From Astropecten irregularis (taxonomy: Eukaryota > Echinodermata > Asteroidea > Paxillosida > Astropectinidae): DNA of 64,000 bases. The stretch lies in assembly GCA_963971285.1 (NCBI GenBank), contig OZ020254.1, forward strand, positions 3,720,001 to 3,784,000, given 5' to 3'. Of this stretch, positions 32,101-44,884 are shown piece by piece. Made by a program: the position numbers and the translations under genes. Numbering within the stretch: position 1 is the stretch's first letter; the number at the start of each line of letters is the position of its first letter. The notes beneath the pieces were generated by a model, which was given only the letters and a program-made list of their open reading frames with translations, was not told the DNA's origin and searched no databases.

Positions 32101-35100
32101 TCGAGTCACGGGTCGAGATGATTCTTTAGACTGAAGAGAAAAACTGGGCTTCGTTCTAGACTCGTTAGAAGAATCATCTTGATTGGTATCATCCTTACTC
32201 TTTACATCGGTATTTCCTTTCAGGCCTCCGTGGACTTTCAGGTGTCCACAGAGTTGTCTGGCCAGAGTGAAGGAGGCACTGCAAAACCGACATGAGTACC
32301 GCTGGTGCAGGTTCATGTGCTTTGCAAGCTGCTGTTGATCCTGAATAAGTTTCTCGCACAGATGACATTTGTAGAATTTTCCTTTTGGTGTTTCAACAAC
32401 CGAGGCTCTAGCATCTTCTCCTCTCTCAGCAGCATTTGTGTTTTGAGATGTGTTTTGAGTCTGCACTATTTCTTGTGGGGCCTTCTCTGAAGGTAGCTTT
32501 TTAAAGTACGTGTGGTCAGACTCCGAGAACTCTAGCATTTTCTTCCTCAGGCGCCGTCGTCGTCTGGTCCCAAGGTGAAGTTTCATGTGAATCAGTCTCT
32601 GTCTGGACTTGGTGAAGGATTTGCCGCACAGCTCACACACGAAAGGTCTCAGGAGGCAGACCTTGCCTTTGGCAGTGGGATGGACGGACATAACATGTCT
32701 CCTGAACTGGATCAGGCGTTGGAAGGATTTGTCGCAGAATCTGCAGGAGTACTGACCACGCTCTCCTGGGGCACACCTTAACACTTTTGGTGGCATCTTG
32801 AGGGAATCGTCACGATTTGCTTTCGGGGTTTCATCCTGCGATGCACTGCTCTCATCCTTCTCTTCAGGTTTCTTGAGCGATGTCATCTTATGCTTATGCG
32901 AGACATGAGCACCCTTGTGACCGCACAACCTCTTGTAGTCCTTGAAGGACTTCGAGCAGATATCGCACCTGTAAACTTTTTCATGGGCAAGCCTGGATGA
33001 AGAAGCATTACGGACTGAGCTTCGAGGGTTTCTCTCATCCTTCTTGGTACGCAAGCGCACATGGGACCTCTTATGGGCGTTCAATTGATACACGTTGCCA
33101 AATTTCCTGGTGCACAATGAGCATTTAATCATCTTATCGCCATCATGATCTTCCGAAGCCTGGGAGTTGGTTTTTGCTGTTGTTGCATCCTCCCCTCCAT
33201 CAAGGACTGCTGGTCTCTCTTCTTGGCTTGCTTCCGAGACTACACTGGAATCGTCTTCAGTGGATGAGAGTTTGGTCAGATGTTCGTCCTGTGAATACTC
33301 ATCATCACTACCAGACGTTCCTGTTTCAGAAGAACTCGGTTTTACTTCTGCGATCACCGTGCTGGTCTTGCTTATTCCTGTGTAAGAAACTACGGGTGCA
33401 CTTCCCAGTTTCTGCCGAAGTTTCTCAATGATATTTGAGAGTCCGATGGGGTTCAATGCTCGGGCAGCCGTAGAACTAGTGCCCTGTTTCACCGTTGTTG
33501 ATTCCCCACCAACTGTTGAGCATACGGTAGATTTCATTATGGTTGTCAGTATCGGAGGAGTACCTTCGGATGAGCTATCCTCACGGCGTTCATCCTTGGC
33601 TAGATTCCCAGTTGTTTCCACCCCACCTACTTCCATCTCTTCCACTGATTTGTCTTCAGAAGCCTTTGCCATGTCCTTCAACTCCTCTGAATTACCGGAG
33701 CTCACTGACTTGCTAATTTCCGGCATTTTAACTGGTGAGTCGCTGGTTCTCGTGTCTCGACTTCTCTCAGTCATATCACTTAAATCATTGGAATTTGCAA
33801 GATCGGTGGTAAGTTTTTCATCTTGCTTCTGCTGGGGTATTTTGCTGGATGGCTTACCCCCAGCCTCCAAGAGAAGGGTGGAAGAGGAATTTGAGTTCCC
33901 TCCTTTATTGGTGCCTGAATCATCGGTTGAAGGAGGTAGTTTTGTAAGTTCACTCTCTGTAGCTGACTTCTCAAGAAGTGAATGCAAGGCTGGTTTGTCG
34001 TCCGTGCTGGACTCTGGGTGCCCTTCTTCTGTCTTTGATGAAGAGACAACAGATGTGACTGGTCTTGTTTCCTGACTTCCGCCCTCTGAACCATCAGTAG
34101 AAACGGCACAGACCACAGAGGGAGAAGGAACGTCACCATCTTGAACATGTGCATGCACTTCAACCTCACTTGCATCTTGGGATACAGCGTCTGATTTGAC
34201 AGGTTCTGCATCCTGACCACTGTGCTCTATCGTTTCATGTGAATCCAAGTGATCCTTCCTGCTGTCTGGTTTCTGCGAAATGTCACCAATCATTTGGGAA
34301 TGTGATTCAATGCCTCCAGCTGGTGGAACAACGGATAGGCTTGGTGTGATGCTCCGATTAGCCTCCTCTTTCACAGCATGTACTTGTGATTCACAACTGT
34401 CACCGCTGGGAGCAGTTAAACCATAATTGTGCTCCTTCATACTGTCGTTGGTAGGTTGTGGCTGTGTCTTCGGATCCAGTACCTTAGGTGAAGCTGCTCT
34501 TGTTTCCCGACTGGCATCTTTTATCACAGTCACAGTATCATGTGAGGTTGCAGTACTGGTTTGTTTCATTGCATCGTCAGTCTCCGTGGATTGGACACGA
34601 GAGCTCCTTGTTCTTGTGTCCTGAATTGTTTCTTCCGTCCAGTCATTATGGTCATCGGTGTCTTTAGTAGGTGGAACTCCGTCAGTAGTGATTTCGACAT
34701 CTTCGCTAGATTTGTCATCAGTTATATTTGGTCTAGTTCCCCGACTTGCATCTGTCACGGAACTTGAATTTTTATCACGCTCACCGTCCGGCGGACTTTT
34801 CTCCTCAACGTTCACCTCTGTACAATCCATGGACTGCTCACTGTCGTTATTCTTATCTGGCACGTCACTTGTTTTGAATTCTTCTTTGATAACTGGATCA
34901 AACTGGGGTTTGGTAGGAGCTCCGAGCGGTCTTGTTGCTTGACTCGTGCCCTCAGTCTGGCAGCTTGAAACAGCAGCAGAAGGTGCTGAAAATGAAGAAA
35001 GGTCACCGTCCTGTTTCTGAGAAGCACCACTGGTGCTTACTTGAGAATCTGTCGCTAGTGAACGGTCGCTTACTGGTGATTGCGCTTCATGTCTTTCAGA

Positions 35101-38100
35101 GGCAAGTGCTTCAGGCGCACTCTGACCTGAAGAATCCACTGCTAGGGCTTCATCGGTACTGGTTGTGGTATTCATAGTCGGTTCATTTTCTGTTTCCATC
35201 ATTGATTCGCTACTGACGATCTGGTCAGTCTCAGAGGGTCCTGTATCCATTGCACTACCCTCCTCTTCATCTTCGTTGGGACTTGGACTGGTACCATGGC
35301 ATGAATCTCCACTGGAATCTGCACTGGAATTGCCGTACTTGAGTGAGAGGGAGGTATGTTCATCTTCCAGCTTCTGTTCCGGTGCCACTCTGGTTGGCAA
35401 GCGTCTTCCTCTTCTTGGAGAATTTCGTAGGGGTTTCCTCGCCTTCCCTTTGGCCAGGCTGTTGTGAGCGGCCAAATGTTTTGTATACAGTTGACTATCA
35501 GAGAAATAGGATTTGCAGCTTCTGCAGTAGAATTTGTACATTCCCTGATATAGTCTTACACTTCTACCTCTGATGTTGCTGTCAGATTTGTCTTTCTCCG
35601 ATGCCAGTAATTTCTTTTCATTGCAAGCTCTTCGCGCTAGGGTTCTTTTCTTCATTTTGTGGAAATTATGCGGCTGGGCACTTCTCTTCCTGGCAAACCG
35701 GAGTTCCCACGTGGAATCGCTGTTCTTGTTGCAAGTGGTAGAACTATCAGCATCATCGCAATCCTGCTTTGGAGCAACTTTGGGAGACTGGAGATCCCTT
35801 CTGTGATGCCAAGCCAAGTGACTTTTGAGCTGTTTAGAGGTGTTGAATGTCCGATTGCAGTCTTTGCAATCATGGTTCTGCTCAGTGTCTGTCTTGTCTA
35901 CAATCGCAACTTTTTCTGGTTTGTTCGAGTCGGACGCAACATTGCTGGATTTCTGTTCATTTCCATCGACAACAGCACTTTTAGCAGCATGTCTCTTCAT
36001 GTGAAATCTCAAGTTGACTTCCCTTGAGAAGGTTTTCTTGCAGAAAATGCAGAGGAATATCTTCTTCTTCTGAGCACTGCTAGCACTGTGTGAAGACCCT
36101 GTGCTGTTGGTCTCTACAGCTTCCTCCACAGTTTTCTTAGTGTTAGTGTGGATCAGCCTGTGGTTCCACAATTTCTGCTCTGATGAGAAGCTCCAGTGGC
36201 AGATATCACACGTCAGCGACATCAGTTTAACCGTCTCGGAAAATGGGGAATCCAAGGATCTGACGGAGAACTGGATGGCCGGTTGTACTCTATTGTGACG
36301 TTCCATGTGAGTCTGCATCTGGGCCAACTTCGGAAAAGTCTCGCTGCAAACACCGCATTTATACTTGACATCATTAGGTTCCACTCCAGAGGGTTCATCA
36401 GCAACGAATGGAGGCTCACTTTGACCGGTGGACGTGGATGCTACAGGGGAGAGCGGAGAAAATCTATTAATCCGATGCTTCCGAACGTGACTCCCCATGT
36501 GGCCCTGCATTTGTGCAAGTCTTGGGAACGTCTTGTGGCACATGGCGCACATGTATTCATGGTCGTCTGCATCTTGCCTGTCTGTTCCTGGGCTGGAGTT
36601 GTCGAAGCTGGCCTGAGAAATCTCCCCCTTCTGCACCATCTTGCGACACAAGTTATCCAGCGTCTGGAAGAGAGGAGGGACCATCGTCTTTTCTTTATCT
36701 GTTTCAGACAGGGACTTGGAATTTGCTGTTGCCTCCGTTGGACCTGAGCTCGAGACATGAGACTCGTCAGCATTTGACTGGTCAGCAATTTCAATGACTG
36801 ACTGGTGGACGGTGTCAGGAGTAGTAGATGCGTCAGTTTCTTGTTCATCATTCAGTCCCCATCCTGTTTCGATGATGCTCGAAGGAGGCCCAGTTCTGAT
36901 TGCCAAGCTATGACTCCCTGGGACTTCCACACTGGCAACTACTTTCCCGTTCTCATTCACAACCTCAAATTTCTTCTTCTTGATAACAGGCTCTGTATTG
37001 ATGAAAAGGTCTTTGGCAATGCGCATCCACTTATGATGGCCATAGTACTCAATAAAGTTGGGAAACTGCCTCGGACACATTTTACATGACCACAGCGAGC
37101 TGAAAGATCTCGGCTGGTTTTTAATGAAAGCCGACCTCATGAAATAGTGATGGTGAGCACTGAGGCCCCTGGCTGTGTGAAAGTTCAACGGGCATAGCCG
37201 ACAGACAAAGCTCAGTCTCGGAATGCCGACATTGCTGAAGCGTATGACCCCTTGCGACATGTCGTTGAGTCCATCTGGAAGGGACAGTACGCCGGGTATG
37301 TTGATGCAAGCAGGCCGCGTCATACATCCAAGATGCTGACTGTTTAGGTTGATGAGTTTCTGGAGGCATCCCTGGATCTGATGCTCGGTCTTCAGATGCT
37401 GCAGCATCTCATGGGGTTCAGAGACCTCATGGTGACACAGACGACATTTGATGGAGAACTCGTGCTCGCTGTTTTCTTTAAGGCAAAGGTCGACCATCTC
37501 CTTGTGCTGGTGGAGGAGAGTGGCTGGACAGCAAATGACCGTCACTTCCTTCTCTTCAAGTTTGACTTTGATGTACAATGGCGAGGTCTTAGAGACATTT
37601 GCTGAGGTGCTACTAGAAGCAACTGCTGCCTGACCGTCTTTGTTATAGCTTGTGCTGCTGACTTCTAAATTACTACTGCTAATGTCACTAACTGGCCCGA
37701 CCAGCGTCACAGCTTTTATCATGGACGTCTTAGAACCTACATCTGAAATGATCTTCACGGCCTGATCAGCAATGGATGGTTTCACCTGGGTTGGATGATC
37801 TATGATTATGCTCTCAGCCCTTCTCTGTTGATCAACACTCTTGTCACTACTGCAGACTTTGTCTGTGACAAGATAATTGGTTTTAGAGTCAGACATGGTC
37901 TCTTCTGAGGCAATTTTCCTAAGGCCCAGACGAGTTAGAAAGTGTTGATCTGCATCCTTGCCGCTCCACTCCAGGCCGGTATCTGATGACGCTGCGTCTT
38001 CCTTTGAGGTTGTCTTCAGATGCCCACCATCGGAAGATTCAGGTGCATCTTCACTTCTGTAGATTCTTCTTGATGCCGATACATCTCTGTGTTGCATCAA

Positions 38101-39790
38101 TTTCTCTGAGCTGTTCCCTTTACTGCTTCCCTTATTCTGAGTCGCTGTCGGAGGGGTTTCCATCTCATCCTCAGAGTGTGTGCCATCTTCACGTATAACT
38201 CTGAAGTTTTTAATAGGTACTACTTTGGTTACAGATATGCGTGACACTACAGGTTCAGAACCAGAGATTGCTTTTCGAACAGGGGGTGCTATCTCATCCT
38301 CACGGTGCGTTTCATCTTCAACTACAACTCCAAAGTTGTTAATGGGCACTACTTTGGTTACTGATATGCGTGACACCACTGGTTCAGAACCAGAGACTAC
38401 TTTACGAACAGGTCCTGGAATTGTTTTGGAACCCCTGTCCACGATGATTCTACCCACGGCCACTTTGTTGGGGTCACCTTTAATAGCTGGACATGGAGTG
38501 TCTGACCAATAGACATTACTACTCATCGATGGTCGATCTCCTTCTTGATTAGAAGGCCATGTTTTCATCAATTTGAAGCCAGCCTGTAAACACATACGAA
38601 AAGAAAAGAAGACACTTATGAGTTTTTTTGTTAACTTTGACTAAATTCTGAACAAGTCATCAACCAGGATAATAATATCCTCTAATTTTTTTAATACTTT
38701 TGTAATAGTCAAATTAATAGTGAACCCCTTCCACCCGGGAAGCATCTATAGCAGTTCGCATCTTGGCATGATAATATTCATGATTGCTTTGTTATTTCCA
38801 AAACATTGAATAGGGGTACTGTCTGGAACAAGATCAATGAATCTTTATTGTCCCAAAAATTTGCTCATTGTGGTACAATGCATCTGAATAGATCTGCATT
38901 TTTGAGCAGAATGCAATCTGTGAGTTCCAAACTCATGGAAGCTTTGACATAGATTACTTTCACCTGGAATTCAGGATACTGTCCTGCAGTATTCAACCAC
39001 TATGTGCCAACATTGTTTACGCCGAGCTCCCTGCACACATGGCCAGGCCAGAGGACCTCTATTTGACAGGTGGCTGATAATGAGGCCGGTAAAGTGAAAA
39101 AATAAACGGGCTGAAGGGGTCAAACCAACATGCACAGACATAAGCTTGATAAGACTTCGACCCAACAAATTCAAATGGAAACTCGATGGCAAAGTGTCCT
39201 ATACTCCTTTGAAGCTATGGTTCACTGATTTTGTGACTCACAGCGAGTCGTTCCAAGGCAGTGTCTCAAATCAGGGTTGACATAATAATCACACTTAGCC
39301 CAAGTTGGAACCAACAATATGGACACAACAGAATGTACTGACAAAACTGATTTTTGAGTGGGGAATTCATTACTCAAAACTCACCACGAGTGAGCATATT
39401 TACACCAGTTGTTCATTGCAGGACTGCAATCAGCAACCAACCCTACACTCAACTCAATTTCTTTTTAGAAATCAGGGGCTGATTTCACAAAACACTAAGT
39501 GTGAATCAATCCCAATCCCCAGGCAAAGTGTGCTGTCACAATACAAATCACTATGGTGATACTAAACAACTCGTCTTAAGATTAATCTTAAGATGAGTTG
39601 TCAGTAACTGTCAGAAACAAACCTGTGAGGGTGGTTCAGATGGCTTTCCTTTCTCCTGCTGTTGTATCATCGGAGGTCCTGATCTTCTAACTACCTCCTG
39701 CTCCTTGGCTGTTCCCTCGGAGACACAGCTGACTTTCACGCCCTCTTTTCCATCACCGTCATTCCTCGTCTTGTCGCAGGACGACTCCAT
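29143..39790 (-). CDS. Giant poly-C2H2 zinc-finger protein
   Basis: Two coding exons on the minus strand: 39790-39623 (starting MESSCDKTRND) and 38583-29143 (TAG stop), joined in phase 0 by GTTTGT and TTTACAG, giving about 3202 residues. An in-frame TGA in the candidate upstream exon (41578-41659) supports this ATG. The protein has roughly 32 canonical C2H2 fingers of the CxxC-x12-HxxxH kind plus a few degenerate ones. They lie in small groups, for example nt 36.0-36.6 kb, 32.2-33.1 kb, 30.2-31.6 kb and 29.4-30.0 kb, ending in a last finger just before the stop. A Ser/Thr/Asp/Glu-rich, probably disordered stretch covers about residues 1117-1867. A 43-residue segment near residues 110-200 is duplicated in tandem. 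Such proteins are usually nuclear and bind DNA or RNA. I do not recognise an orthologue, so target and function are unknown. The 9.4 kb coding exon is exceptional for an animal gene. Confidence 0.93.
38157..38412 (-). repeat. Tandem 43-codon duplication in the zinc-finger gene
   Basis: Two in-frame copies of a 129-bp unit encode PVRKVVSGSEPVVSRISV and PVRKAISGSEPVVSRISV, each followed by TKVVPINNF or TKVVPIKNF and an acidic ED-rich end. It resembles no domain I know. Confidence 0.9.
38596..39622. other. Intron 2 of the zinc-finger gene
   Basis: About 960 bases between the first and second coding exons. Near 39476-39605 lies a repeat fragment (TTCACAAAACACTAAGTGTG, then TCTTAAGATGAGTTGTCAGT) that also occurs in part at about 15062-15200 in WDR1 intron 10. 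Nothing else was recognised. Confidence 0.5.
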
Positions 39791-40197
39791 GCTGCTCTGT
39801 TAAATAGAGTTATCACACTGGGTTTAAGCTCCATGGAAATTGAAAAACCAACAAATTACCTGCTATCAGGCGCGGTTCTAAGGGGAGGCTAGAAGCCCCC
39901 CCCCCCCCCCCACTCCAGAAATAAAAGTTGGGGACAGTGGAAGTTCGTCAAAACAACTAGTCCTAGTCAAAACCACTTCCATCAAAAGATATGGCAATTG
40001 AACAAAACGTCGCCCACATCGATCAATTTATAAGGTTCAAATTAACCTGACAGAGCATGGAAATTCTGTGAATGTCTTTCAAATTCACACAATACAGCCA
40101 TATGTGTAATAATTCAAAAATAATCACATGGTTCTTAGTTTTCATACCTGTACTTCATTTTGAACCATTTTTCCCCAATGAAAGATAAACAAACAAA

Positions 40198-40500
40198 CAA
40201 TTTACTGGAGCGGGATTCGAACCTGTGACCCCCCAGAATACTGTACCAGTGCTAAAACACTAAGCTAGCCAGCCCTATGTTGGCAGCTTCCCTAATAGTC
40301 AATTCCTTTGTTCATTAGTCAGTCAGATGAAACCACACACAGCTCACCTTTCACTGATTTCAAATTAATCCGGTTCCTTTTATTCAGTTATTTGATGATA
40401 ATATTGATTCAAGAAGCGTATCCTCTTTGAGTGATCTCCCACCCATGTACCGTTTCTCAGGTTGCAGTATTGCTATTATGCTGCACGTATCTTCAATGAT
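40198..40500. repeat. tRNA-derived repeat, two partial copies in inverted orientation
   Basis: At 40202-40275 the minus strand carries the tRNA-like part (complement of GCGGGATTCGAACC). Its reverse body runs to about 40345 and is followed by a forward body segment (CCTCTTTGAGTGATCTCCC and CAGGTTGCAG). A half copy of the GATCCGACGGC MITE follows at 40506-40645. It lies in intron 1 of the zinc-finger gene. Confidence 0.65.
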
Positions 40501-40505
40501 TCTTG

Positions 40506-40645
40506 GTATACACCAATCTGGACAACATACCATCTGCCATTACTGCGGTGTCCCCACCTGCCTTTTTTCCGGCAACAAAAGAATTTACGCTCCATCTTAC
40601 TCAATACTGCAGAGTGTATGTCCCATATTTAATGGTAGTATTTAG
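40506..40645. mobile_element. Half copy of the palindromic GATCCGACGGC MITE
   Basis: It keeps TGCCATTACTGCGGTGTCCC and CCGGCAACAAAAGAATTTAC, then breaks off near the centre of the palindrome. Confidence 0.75.
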
Positions 40646-40980
40646 GGGTGGTACATGTATACTGGTATTGTACCTTACTGGGCTTGTGTTGAAATTTGGG
40701 TTAACCCTATAAGTGCAGACCAGTGACCATAAGCTCACTACTGTGGTAATCAGCACACAGAATTTGGTCCCATATGTCTTGTTAAGAAAGTGGAAAATGA
40801 ACACACATGTTTGTATGGTTAGATTGTGCACAAAAAGGGTTTGACCCCCCCCCCCACTATATATATCATCTAGTCACCACACCCCGCCTCTATCAGGTTC
40901 TCCCCTCCTCCCTTGCCCCCCCCCCCCCCCCCCACTGTCCTTTTGGCTGGGTGAAAATCAGGTCCAAGGACCCCAAATAT

Positions 40981-41500
40981 GGTATGTTCAGACAGCCTTG
41001 TATTTAAAACGAATTGAGTTAAACCGCTCGGCAACCGCGGTGGGTAAGTCGTAAGTTAAAATTCTGTTGCGTCCATACATCGTTTTACTGTTTGCAGTTA
41101 AAACAGATCGGTTTTATTTTTGGTTTTAAGAGGTCATGCACTTTGCCTTGACCCCGTAATAGCTTCCAGTTATAAAATAAAGCGCGCGGATTTATCTGTA
41201 TGTTGAATATAAACAAGCGCGCCACAACAGGTGCTACGTAACCAGCTGCCAGGCTTCTCTGCACTGAAACAGGATGTCGGAAAGTTATTCTGTCCCGACA
41301 GCGTTTCAGCAGTAAACTCGATCGGTTTTAAGCGCTAAACCCTCCTCCCGAGCAGTTTTAACTTTGGTGTTTTAGCGGCAGTTAAAACCGATCTGTTTTA
41401 GATAAATAACTGTTTTAGAGTGTCCAGACACATATTGCTAAAACGGATCGGGTTAAAACAGTTGTTTTAGCGAATTTAACACGCCGTCTGAACGTACCCA
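40981..41500. mobile_element. MITE with GTATGTTCAGAC terminal repeats
   Basis: The ends GGTATGTTCAGACAGCC and GCCGTCTGAACGTACC are inverted. Sub-terminal TTTTAGC/GTTTTAA motifs recur inside (AAAACNGATCGGTTTTA). It has no open frame and lies in intron 1 of the zinc-finger gene, after a poly-C-rich stretch at 40845-40935. Confidence 0.8.
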
Positions 41501-41577
41501 TAGAATTGAAAATCCAAAGCTAGCCGTTTATGAGAGCCGATATGACATACAATCTTCACTTAATTGCATGGACTCAC

Positions 41578-41659
41578 CTGAGTTCACGAGCCAATTCATG
41601 CAGTCCGTACCAACTTGCTACCAAGTTCTGATCAGTTAGGATACCAACAGTGATGAAAC
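41578..41659 (-). other. Candidate 5' UTR exon of the zinc-finger gene
   Basis: On the minus strand an acceptor-like TCTCTGTGCAG precedes 41659 and a strong donor CAG|GTGAGT follows 41578. Joined to the acceptor TTTAACAG before 39796, it gives a leader with an in-frame TGA upstream of the main ATG. Without transcript data this remains a prediction. Confidence 0.4.
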
Positions 41660-42334
41660 CTGCACAGAGAACATTCAAACCAAAAGAGAACAAATTATGA
41701 AATGATTCATGTCTTGGACAGTCGACAATGGACAAATATGTGAAGGGGCAAGGACTTCTGTTCTAAAAGGTAGTATCATACTTTGGAAAGAGACCAAAAC
41801 TTCTAGAAATGTTCACAGATTTACGTAAAACTAACAGGGTATGAAGATGGTGGTGGTACATTTACTTTCTGACAATCACAGGAAAATTGTACAAAGCGAA
41901 ATTATGATTATCCACTTAAAAAAGTCAGAGTTAACATTATTATTACTGTGAATGTACACATTGCATGAAATACATCATTTCCCACAGTACAAAGAATGAA
42001 GAGACAGTGCAAAATGACTTCTAGGACAGATTTTCCTATGACCTAAATCCCTTTGTTGCACAGAGGATTATGTGCACATTTATGGGCTGCCAACTTTGTT
42101 TATCACTGAAGTTGAATCACAGACGAGCAAGTCCAAGGTACAAGTCCATTGCATTGTTTTGTGATACATAAATTTGATTCCAGACAACAATAGTCAAGAA
42201 TATCTCTTTTCTTCTCTATGAGAATTTGGTTGATTTTAATGTTGCGGCAATGACATTCTCAAAGTGAATAAGTCTGGTATTTTGGGAAGAAATCAAACTG
42301 TAGGGAAGAAAACTCACTCCAAAAATATCTTGTT

Positions 42335-42663
42335 TAAAGGTAGCATCATACTTTGGTTTTTGTCAAAGAAGTAAAAGAAGTACAGAATTATGGGCAATAA
42401 TATCAAGGAAGATACAGTCACAGTCATCTGTGAAAATTTCAGTCCCATACGGTGCCCACTTTTTGAGAAAATTGTGAAAAACAGCCACAGTATTTCTTAA
42501 GTCTATTCTCTTTTATTTTTGATCTTTTAAAAGATCAAAAAGATTTTCGGTCGTTGTTTTACTCATTTCTGGATAAATACACCATTTCAGGCAGAAATAC
42601 CCTGTAAGTGATACGTAAACCTGTGAACATTTCTGTTTTGGTCTCTTACCAAAGTACCTTTAA
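42335..42663 (-). mobile_element. MITE with TTAA flanks, full copy
   Basis: It begins TTAAAGGTAGCATCATAC and ends CCAAAGTACCTTTAA, so AGGTA...TACCT is bounded by TTAA on each side. A TTAA duplication is typical of piggyBac- and Kolobok-type elements. The internal TTTGATCTTTTAAAAGATCA is a hairpin. Relatives lie at 48888-49229, 49657-50008, 57668-57991, 55560-55722, 62292-62372 and 10195-10376. Confidence 0.8.
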
Positions 42664-42942
42664 CCATATTAGGCTATTGTGCTGAAAAATGTCAGACATA
42701 TTCAGCAGTATAGCGCCCTCTTGTGTTATCAGATAACAAGGGTGATTTTTTAGATAGCAAAGGAATGATTGTTCTGACTTTGAGCTTTGCAGAACAGCAA
42801 CCCAGTCCATGTATGAACAAGTGTAACCAAATGTTTATTTCAACACATTTGAACACAGTGAATTCTACAGGGCTTTTCTGCCAAGCACTTATTTTTAGCA
42901 GTGCAATGGTACCCCCTATTGTGTCATGAGTATGACCCAGAA

Positions 42943-43278
42943 ACATGATTGGAAAAGGTCACAGAGCAGCACTCACAGTCTTATGCTTTGTCTGATCCAA
43001 TATGTGCATGAAATAATAAACCTGTAAAAATTAGAGCTCAGTCTAACTCCGGATTCACAAGAAAATAGCAAAAACCCATTCAATTTTGTTTAGAAAACAT
43101 AAAGATAGGCTTTGATCTTTTACCCCAAAATCAAAACTTTACTGATTTCTGGATAAATACAAAATATCCGGTGGAAATATTTTAACGGTATGTTTCCACC
43201 AGCACCATCTTCATATATCCTGGAAGTTATGTACATAAATCTGTGAACATTTCTGTTTGGGCATGTTACCAATCCTTA
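42943..43278 (+). mobile_element. MITE, AATCCTGTACTGTACCT family, copy 4
   Basis: It contains GATTGGAAAAGGTCACAGAG and the CTGGATAAATACAAAATATC core. The 3' end stops at TACCAATCCTTAAACC. Confidence 0.7.
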
Positions 43279-44352
43279 AACCTAATTACATGAAGGCTTC
43301 ATACAATGCACAATAGAGTGTGTTTCCATCCACACGTTTGACATGCCATTTCATATAAATTATGTTGTTCAGTACATCAGACTGTGTTGAAACCTTGCCA
43401 GTTATTTCTACATTTCCTGTTATTTTGTTTTTTTGTAAATCAACAATGACTAGCTTTGTTTATAATGCATGTGTGACTAGATAACGGTAACAAAATAAAA
43501 CAAAGCGGTTTTCATACTTGAAGCATTTAAAAAAAAAAAGGAAACGAAAGAAAACATTTTTCATCTTGGCCTTTTCCACTGTCAATAGTTAGTACAAGTA
43601 TATCAAGGTTTGGAAAGCTTAGTGCCCCACCCTGCTTAAGTGTGCACCACACTAAATATCTCAAAAATCAATGCACCAATCTGATTTTCATATTCTGTGT
43701 AGTGTGTACCCTCAAATGTTTTTAAAATATGCAATTTGGGGGGTCGTGAAATTAATATATTGTGTAATTATGACGTGTTATCACAACCTGGGGGTTCAGT
43801 GCTTCAGCCTGTTGTGGAGACTTGAGACATTTTGGTTTAAAATCTGGCCCTACATTTTTTTTAACATGGAGGGTTGCGTTACGAAAAAAGGACATTTCTG
43901 GGGTGTTTTATTCTTGGGGCAATTTTAATTGGTTATCAAACCAAAACTTGACAAGAATTGGGTAGATGAGGGTTCTAACTACCATTTACAGTATTGCCCC
44001 AAAAACTGAGAGACTCCTGGATGAGGCTTTTTGAACTGTGAAGTTGAAGGATTTGCACTGAGGTCAATGAGAAGTTTATTTAGTGTGATGACTGTACTTT
44101 GCATACTGCCACCAAGAGTCTAAAACAGGCCAGTTTTACATTGACAATAATTATGGGGTTTACGAAACCATTCTAAAACAACGGACCAAAAAAAAAGGTT
44201 TTTTACTGCGGTTTGGAAGTTGATTCTCTGGTTTTGAAAAGGAAAACACAGCTTCAGCTTCAATGACAAATCACAACCTATATTTTCAGCATACGGATTA
44301 CAGAGACAAAGCCGGTGTCTGAGCTGGAGCCAAGCTTTGAGAAAGGCCCCAT

Positions 44353-44606
44353 GGCCCCTTTTCCAAACCTCGGCTCTGGCTCAGGTTCTGGCTCCGGCTC
44401 TGGCTCATTTTCATGAATCCATTCTAAAATAACGGGTATCAAAATAGAGGCTTTTGGCTATGGTTTGTACGTAAATAATCTATTTTGAACAAGAAAAAAG
44501 AGATTCAGCTTCAATGAAAAAGCCACAGCATATGGATGACAGCGCCCCGCTGGAGCCTGAGCCTGAGCCAGAGCTTGAGCCAGAGCCGAGGTTTGGAAAA
44601 GGCCCC
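44353..44606. mobile_element. MITE with (GGCTCC)n arms, best-preserved copy
   Basis: The ends GGCCCCTTTTCCAAACCTCG and CGAGGTTTGGAAAAGGCCCC are exactly complementary, and the match continues into the GGCTCTGGCTCA arms. The centre has AAAATAACGGGTATC. A truncated copy of the same family abuts it on the left at about 44195-44350. Confidence 0.88.
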
Positions 44607-44884
44607 ATGTACTTAGCATGTAGTGTCCTGCCACCTAGAGTCTAATACAGACCAGTTTTGCATCAATTGACAATATTTAGTATTCTTTTTTTCTTAATAA
44701 GCTTAGAAATGTACTGATGACATCACATTTAAGTAACTATTAACTACGGCAGTACGGCTAACATCCTCAGTACATGTACATACCGGTACATGGGGATATG
44801 GCGATGCATACAAAACAGTTATTCCACTAATGGCAAAGAATTTCTTTTGAGTGAGCCTATGCCGCAGGCAGGATGGCTGAAGAT

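Noticed and set aside
33428..34075. A 215-codon frame on the plus strand
   Set aside because: It is antisense to the Ser/Glu-rich part of the zinc-finger exon, whose codon use keeps the opposite strand open. There is no domain.
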